Shown in pieces: positions 61,487-64,000 of a stretch of 64,000 nt of DNA; the stretch's first letter is position 1, and each line of letters opens with the position of its first letter. A model generated the notes under the pieces. The model was not told the origin of the DNA. It did not search any database and saw nothing but the letters and a program-made list of their open reading frames with translations. Both the position numbers and the translations under genes were made by a program. The stretch lies in the NCBI RefSeq assembly GCF_013373795.3, contig NZ_CP088022.1, forward strand, positions 2,108,001-2,172,000, given 5' to 3'. Source of the stretch: Bradyrhizobium quebecense. Its GTDB lineage: Bacteria; Pseudomonadota; Alphaproteobacteria; Rhizobiales; Xanthobacteraceae.

Positions 61487-62713
61487 CTATTTCTTCACCA
61501 GCGGGCAATCGCTCGCTTCGAGCGGCTTGGCGGCGTCTTCCGGCGAGATGGTGGCGATCAGCTTGTAATAGTCCCAGGGATATTTGGACTCTTCCGGCTT
61601 CTTCACCTCGAACAGATAGGCCGGGATGATGCGGCGGCCGTCGATCCGCAGCGGGCCCTTGCCGAACAGCGGATCGTCGGTCGGGATCTCCTTCATCTTG
61701 GCGACGACCTTGGCGCCGTCATGCGGATTGCCGCCCATCGCGTCGAGTGCTTTCAGGTAATGCAGCACGCCGGCATAGACGCCGGCGACCGTCATCGAGG
61801 GCATCGAGCCCTTGGGCGAGACCTTCTGGAAGCGCTTCGACCAGGCACGGGTCTGGTCGTTCATGTCCCAGTAGAACGACTCGGTGAAGGTGAGGCCCTG
61901 GGCAATCTTCAAGCCCAGCGCATGCACATCGTTGACGAACAGCAACAGCGCCGCGAGCTTCTGTCCGCCTGCGGTGATGCCGAATTCGGACGCCTGCTTG
62001 ATCGCGTTGGTGGTGTCGCCGCCGGCATTGGCGAGGCCGATGATCTTGGCCTTGGAGGCCTGTGCCTGCAGCAGGAACGAGGAGAAATCCGCGGTGTTGA
62101 GCGGGTGCTTGACACCGCCGAGCACCTTGCCGCCGTTCGCGGTGACGACCGCCGAGGTATCGCGCTCCAGCGCATGGCCGAAGGCGTAGTCGGCGGTGAG
62201 GAAGAACCAGGTGTCGCCGCCAGCCTTGGTCAGTGCCTTGCCGGTGCCGTTGGCGAGCATGTAGGTGTCAAACGTGTAGGAGATCGTGTTGGCGTTGCAG
62301 GCCTTGCCAGTGAGATCGGCGGTCGCCGCGCCCGAGTTGAGCACGATCGAGTTCTTCTCCTTGGCAAGGTTGCTCACCGCCAGCGCGACGCCGGAGTTCG
62401 GCGTATCGGTGATGATGTCGACCTTGTCGTTGTCGATCCAGTTGCGCGCGATGTTGACGCCGACGTCCGGCTTGTTCTGGTGGTCGCCGCTGACCACGTC
62501 GATCTTCCAGCCCTTGGCGCGTAGGCCGGAATCTTCCACCGCCATGTTGGCCGCGGCCACCGAATTCGGACCGCCGATGTCGGCATAGAGGCCCGACATG
62601 TCGTTCAGCACGCCGATCTTGACGTTCTTGTCCTGTGCAAAGGCCGGCGTTGCAAGTCCGAGTGCAGCGCAAGCGAGAAGCACGGCATGGCGCCGTGCGA
62701 GCGTCGTCGTCAT
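61487..62713 (-). CDS. Orphan ABC transporter substrate-binding protein, paralogue of the 39776 gene
   Basis: 408 residues with a signal peptide (RRHAVLLACAALGLATPAFA). Most of the sequence parallels the binding protein at 39776-40996, including SGDHQNKPDVG, GGDTWFFLTADYAFG, LNTADFSSFLLQAQASKAKI and IPTDDPLFGKG. No permease or ATPase is adjacent, so it probably feeds a transporter elsewhere, possibly the Liv operon of this window. The ligand is probably related but not identical, since residues around SGAATADLTGKACNANTISY differ. Confidence 0.9.
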   Translation of the reverse strand: MTTTLARRHAVLLACAALGLATPAFAQDKNVKIGVLNDMSGLYADIGGPNSVAAANMAVEDSGLRAKGWKIDVVSGDHQNKPDVGVNIARNWIDNDKVDIITDTPNSGVALAVSNLAKEKNSIVLNSGAATADLTGKACNANTISYTFDTYMLANGTGKALTKAGGDTWFFLTADYAFGHALERDTSAVVTANGGKVLGGVKHPLNTADFSSFLLQAQASKAKIIGLANAGGDTTNAIKQASEFGITAGGQKLAALLLFVNDVHALGLKIAQGLTFTESFYWDMNDQTRAWSKRFQKVSPKGSMPSMTVAGVYAGVLHYLKALDAMGGNPHDGAKVVAKMKEIPTDDPLFGKGPLRIDGRRIIPAYLFEVKKPEESKYPWDYYKLIATISPEDAAKPLEASDCPLVKK

Positions 62714-62884
62714 CAGACATTCCCTCCACTGTCAATTTTTTCCGGACGGCCCTCTTGTGGAGCCTCGTGCCGGTAGTTCGCGTTCCCGCTTACCCTTTCC
62801 TTTGGCGAGCGGCAATCCGCATAAAGCCGGATGAGCTGCGTCGAAGCGTCATGATTCAATCAGAACCGAAGCTCTCGGTGCCGC

Positions 62885-64000
62885 TTATTTGAGCGCATCC
62901 GAGGTCAGCCTGAATTTCTGGATCCGCTTGCCCTCGACCTCGCCGGTATAGACGTTGCCCTTCTGGTCGACAGCCATGACATGGAGCAGGGCGAACTGTC
63001 CGGCATTGCGGCCGCTATGGCCGAAGGTGCCGACCACGCTGCCGTCGTCGCGCTTCAGCACGCGGATCTCGTTGTTGGCGCCGTCGGCGTTGAGCAGATA
63101 GGTCTGCTTCGGATCGGGCCACAGCGCGAGATCGAACACGGCGCCGTCGCCGCGGGTGTTCTTCTCGTAGAACCATTCTCTGACGAAGGTGCCGTTCTTC
63201 TGGAAGACCTGGATGCGGTCCTGGCTGCGGTCGCAGACATAGACCAGCCCGTCATTGGCGATCTTGATGCAATGCACGGGATTGCCGAACTGCTCCTGCA
63301 CCGCGGCGCTTGGATCATAGGGCGGCTGCTTGTCGTCGGTGGGCAGCTTGCCGTAGCCGCCCCAGTGCCGCTTGTAGGCCAGCGTGGTGGCGTCGAACAC
63401 GATGACGCGGCGGTTGCCATAGCCGTCTGCGATGTAGAGCTCGTTGGCATCCTTGTCGATCGCCATCTCGGCGGGGCGGCCGAGCTGGGTGGTGTCGTTG
63501 CTGTTGGTGCGGGCTGCGATCTTGCCGATCTGGCCGAGATACTTGCCGTCGAGCGAGAACTTCAGGATCGCGCTGTCGTCATCGGCGTTGCCGCCGATCC
63601 AGACGAAGCCGCGTTCGTCGACCTCGATGCCGTGCTCGCGGCCGACCCATTGATAGCCGTCGCCGGGGCCGCCCCAGGCCCGCAGCAGATTGCCGTCGAC
63701 ATCGAATTCGAGCACCGGCGGTGCGGCCACGCAGCATTTCGCGCGCGGCGGGGTGAGGCTCGCCGCCTTCTCGCCATCGGTCAGCGAGCGCGGCCGGTGG
63801 ACCACCCAGATATGTCCCTGCCAGTCGACGGTGATGCCGCCGACCTGGCCGATGATCCAGTTGTTCGGCAGCTGCTTGGGCCACGACGCGTCAACCGCGA
63901 AGGTCGGGACGTCACCGGCCCTGGCGGGCGTCGGTGCAACGAGGGGGGATGATACGATGCAGACGGTGAGAAACAATCCGGACAGAATGGAGCGCGCGCG
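62885..64000 (-). CDS. NHL-type beta-propeller protein (5' end outside window)
   Basis: At least 371 residues are visible; the frame stays open past the window edge with RARSILSGLFLTVCIVSSPL, part of a signal peptide, so the start is not in view (TTG 63976 would cut into it). The propeller repeats include GGITVDWQGHIWVVHRP, HGIEVDERGFVWIGGN, EMAIDKDANELYIADGYGNR and HCIKIANDGLVYVCDRSQDR. This is the six-bladed NHL/peptidylglycine-lyase-like type, periplasmic. Function unknown. Confidence 0.82.
   Translation of the reverse strand, partial: RARSILSGLFLTVCIVSSPLVAPTPARAGDVPTFAVDASWPKQLPNNWIIGQVGGITVDWQGHIWVVHRPRSLTDGEKAASLTPPRAKCCVAAPPVLEFDVDGNLLRAWGGPGDGYQWVGREHGIEVDERGFVWIGGNADDDSAILKFSLDGKYLGQIGKIAARTNSNDTTQLGRPAEMAIDKDANELYIADGYGNRRVIVFDATTLAYKRHWGGYGKLPTDDKQPPYDPSAAVQEQFGNPVHCIKIANDGLVYVCDRSQDRIQVFQKNGTFVREWFYEKNTRGDGAVFDLALWPDPKQTYLLNADGANNEIRVLKRDDGSVVGTFGHSGRNAGQFALLHVMAVDQKGNVYTGEVEGKRIQKFRLTSDALK

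Overview
The window looks like chromosomal sequence of a GC-rich alphaproteobacterium, most likely Bradyrhizobium or a close relative. This is inferred from gene content and style only: several branched-chain-amino-acid-type ABC substrate-binding proteins, TTG and GTG starts, a DUF47-Pit pair behind a rhizobial-type Pho box, DsbB paired with a DUF5993-type small protein, cytochrome P460, and families of intergenic palindromes. No tRNA, rRNA, CRISPR array, integrase or replication origin was recognised.

Layout. 0-3.8 kb: 5'-truncated end of an AAA ATPase, a free-standing HNH nuclease, an orphan ABC substrate-binding protein and an MFS carrier. 3.8-7 kb: a beta-propeller protein, a winged-helix regulator and a deletion scar where two convergent genes have both lost their 3' ends. 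7-16 kb: SWIM-SNF2 helicase, HD hydrolase, GlxA/AraC regulator, histidine phosphatase, YjbR protein, PadR regulator with a palindromic operator, a frameshifted methyltransferase and a GNAT acetyltransferase. 16-26 kb: Tat-exported beta-helix protein, a Ro60/TROVE remnant abutting a LysR gene that has lost its start codon, an MFS carrier, Lin0512 protein, SDR, GST, DsbB plus DUF5993, DctA and a second GST. 26-34 kb: Cache-domain protein, a large SAM-cyclase-ATPase-TPR protein, an IS5-type element with a frameshifted transposase, a SMI1/SUKH-like protein and a CadC-like regulator. 34-38 kb: epoxide-hydrolase-like enzyme plus cytochrome P460, an Spx/ArsC protein, and a rearranged pair of PAS genes with a small inverted internal segment.

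38-43 kb is a complete Liv-type ABC importer (ATPase, ATPase, binding protein, two permeases). It is followed by DUF47-pit phosphate uptake behind a Pho box. A SugE/Gdx guanidinium exporter follows, preceded by a clear guanidine-II (mini-ykkC) riboswitch, and then prfC. 47.7-50.7 kb is an AT-richer island of orphan genes: a winged-helix protein with a RHIM-like amyloid motif, a helical protein, a membrane protein with an R-x4-H motif and small frameshifted genes. It is the best candidate here for an undescribed (possibly defence or signalling) system. 50.8-58 kb is core: nnrU, panB, an acyl-CoA ligase, a YfgM-like protein, a lipoprotein, der and a TetA-like carrier. 58-61.4 kb is a TetR locus with related palindromes on both flanks. 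The window ends with a second, orphan copy of the Liv binding protein and a partial NHL beta-propeller protein.

Single-base lesions recur (methyltransferase, LysR start, transposase, two small island genes). Some may be assembly errors and some real decay; reads would decide.
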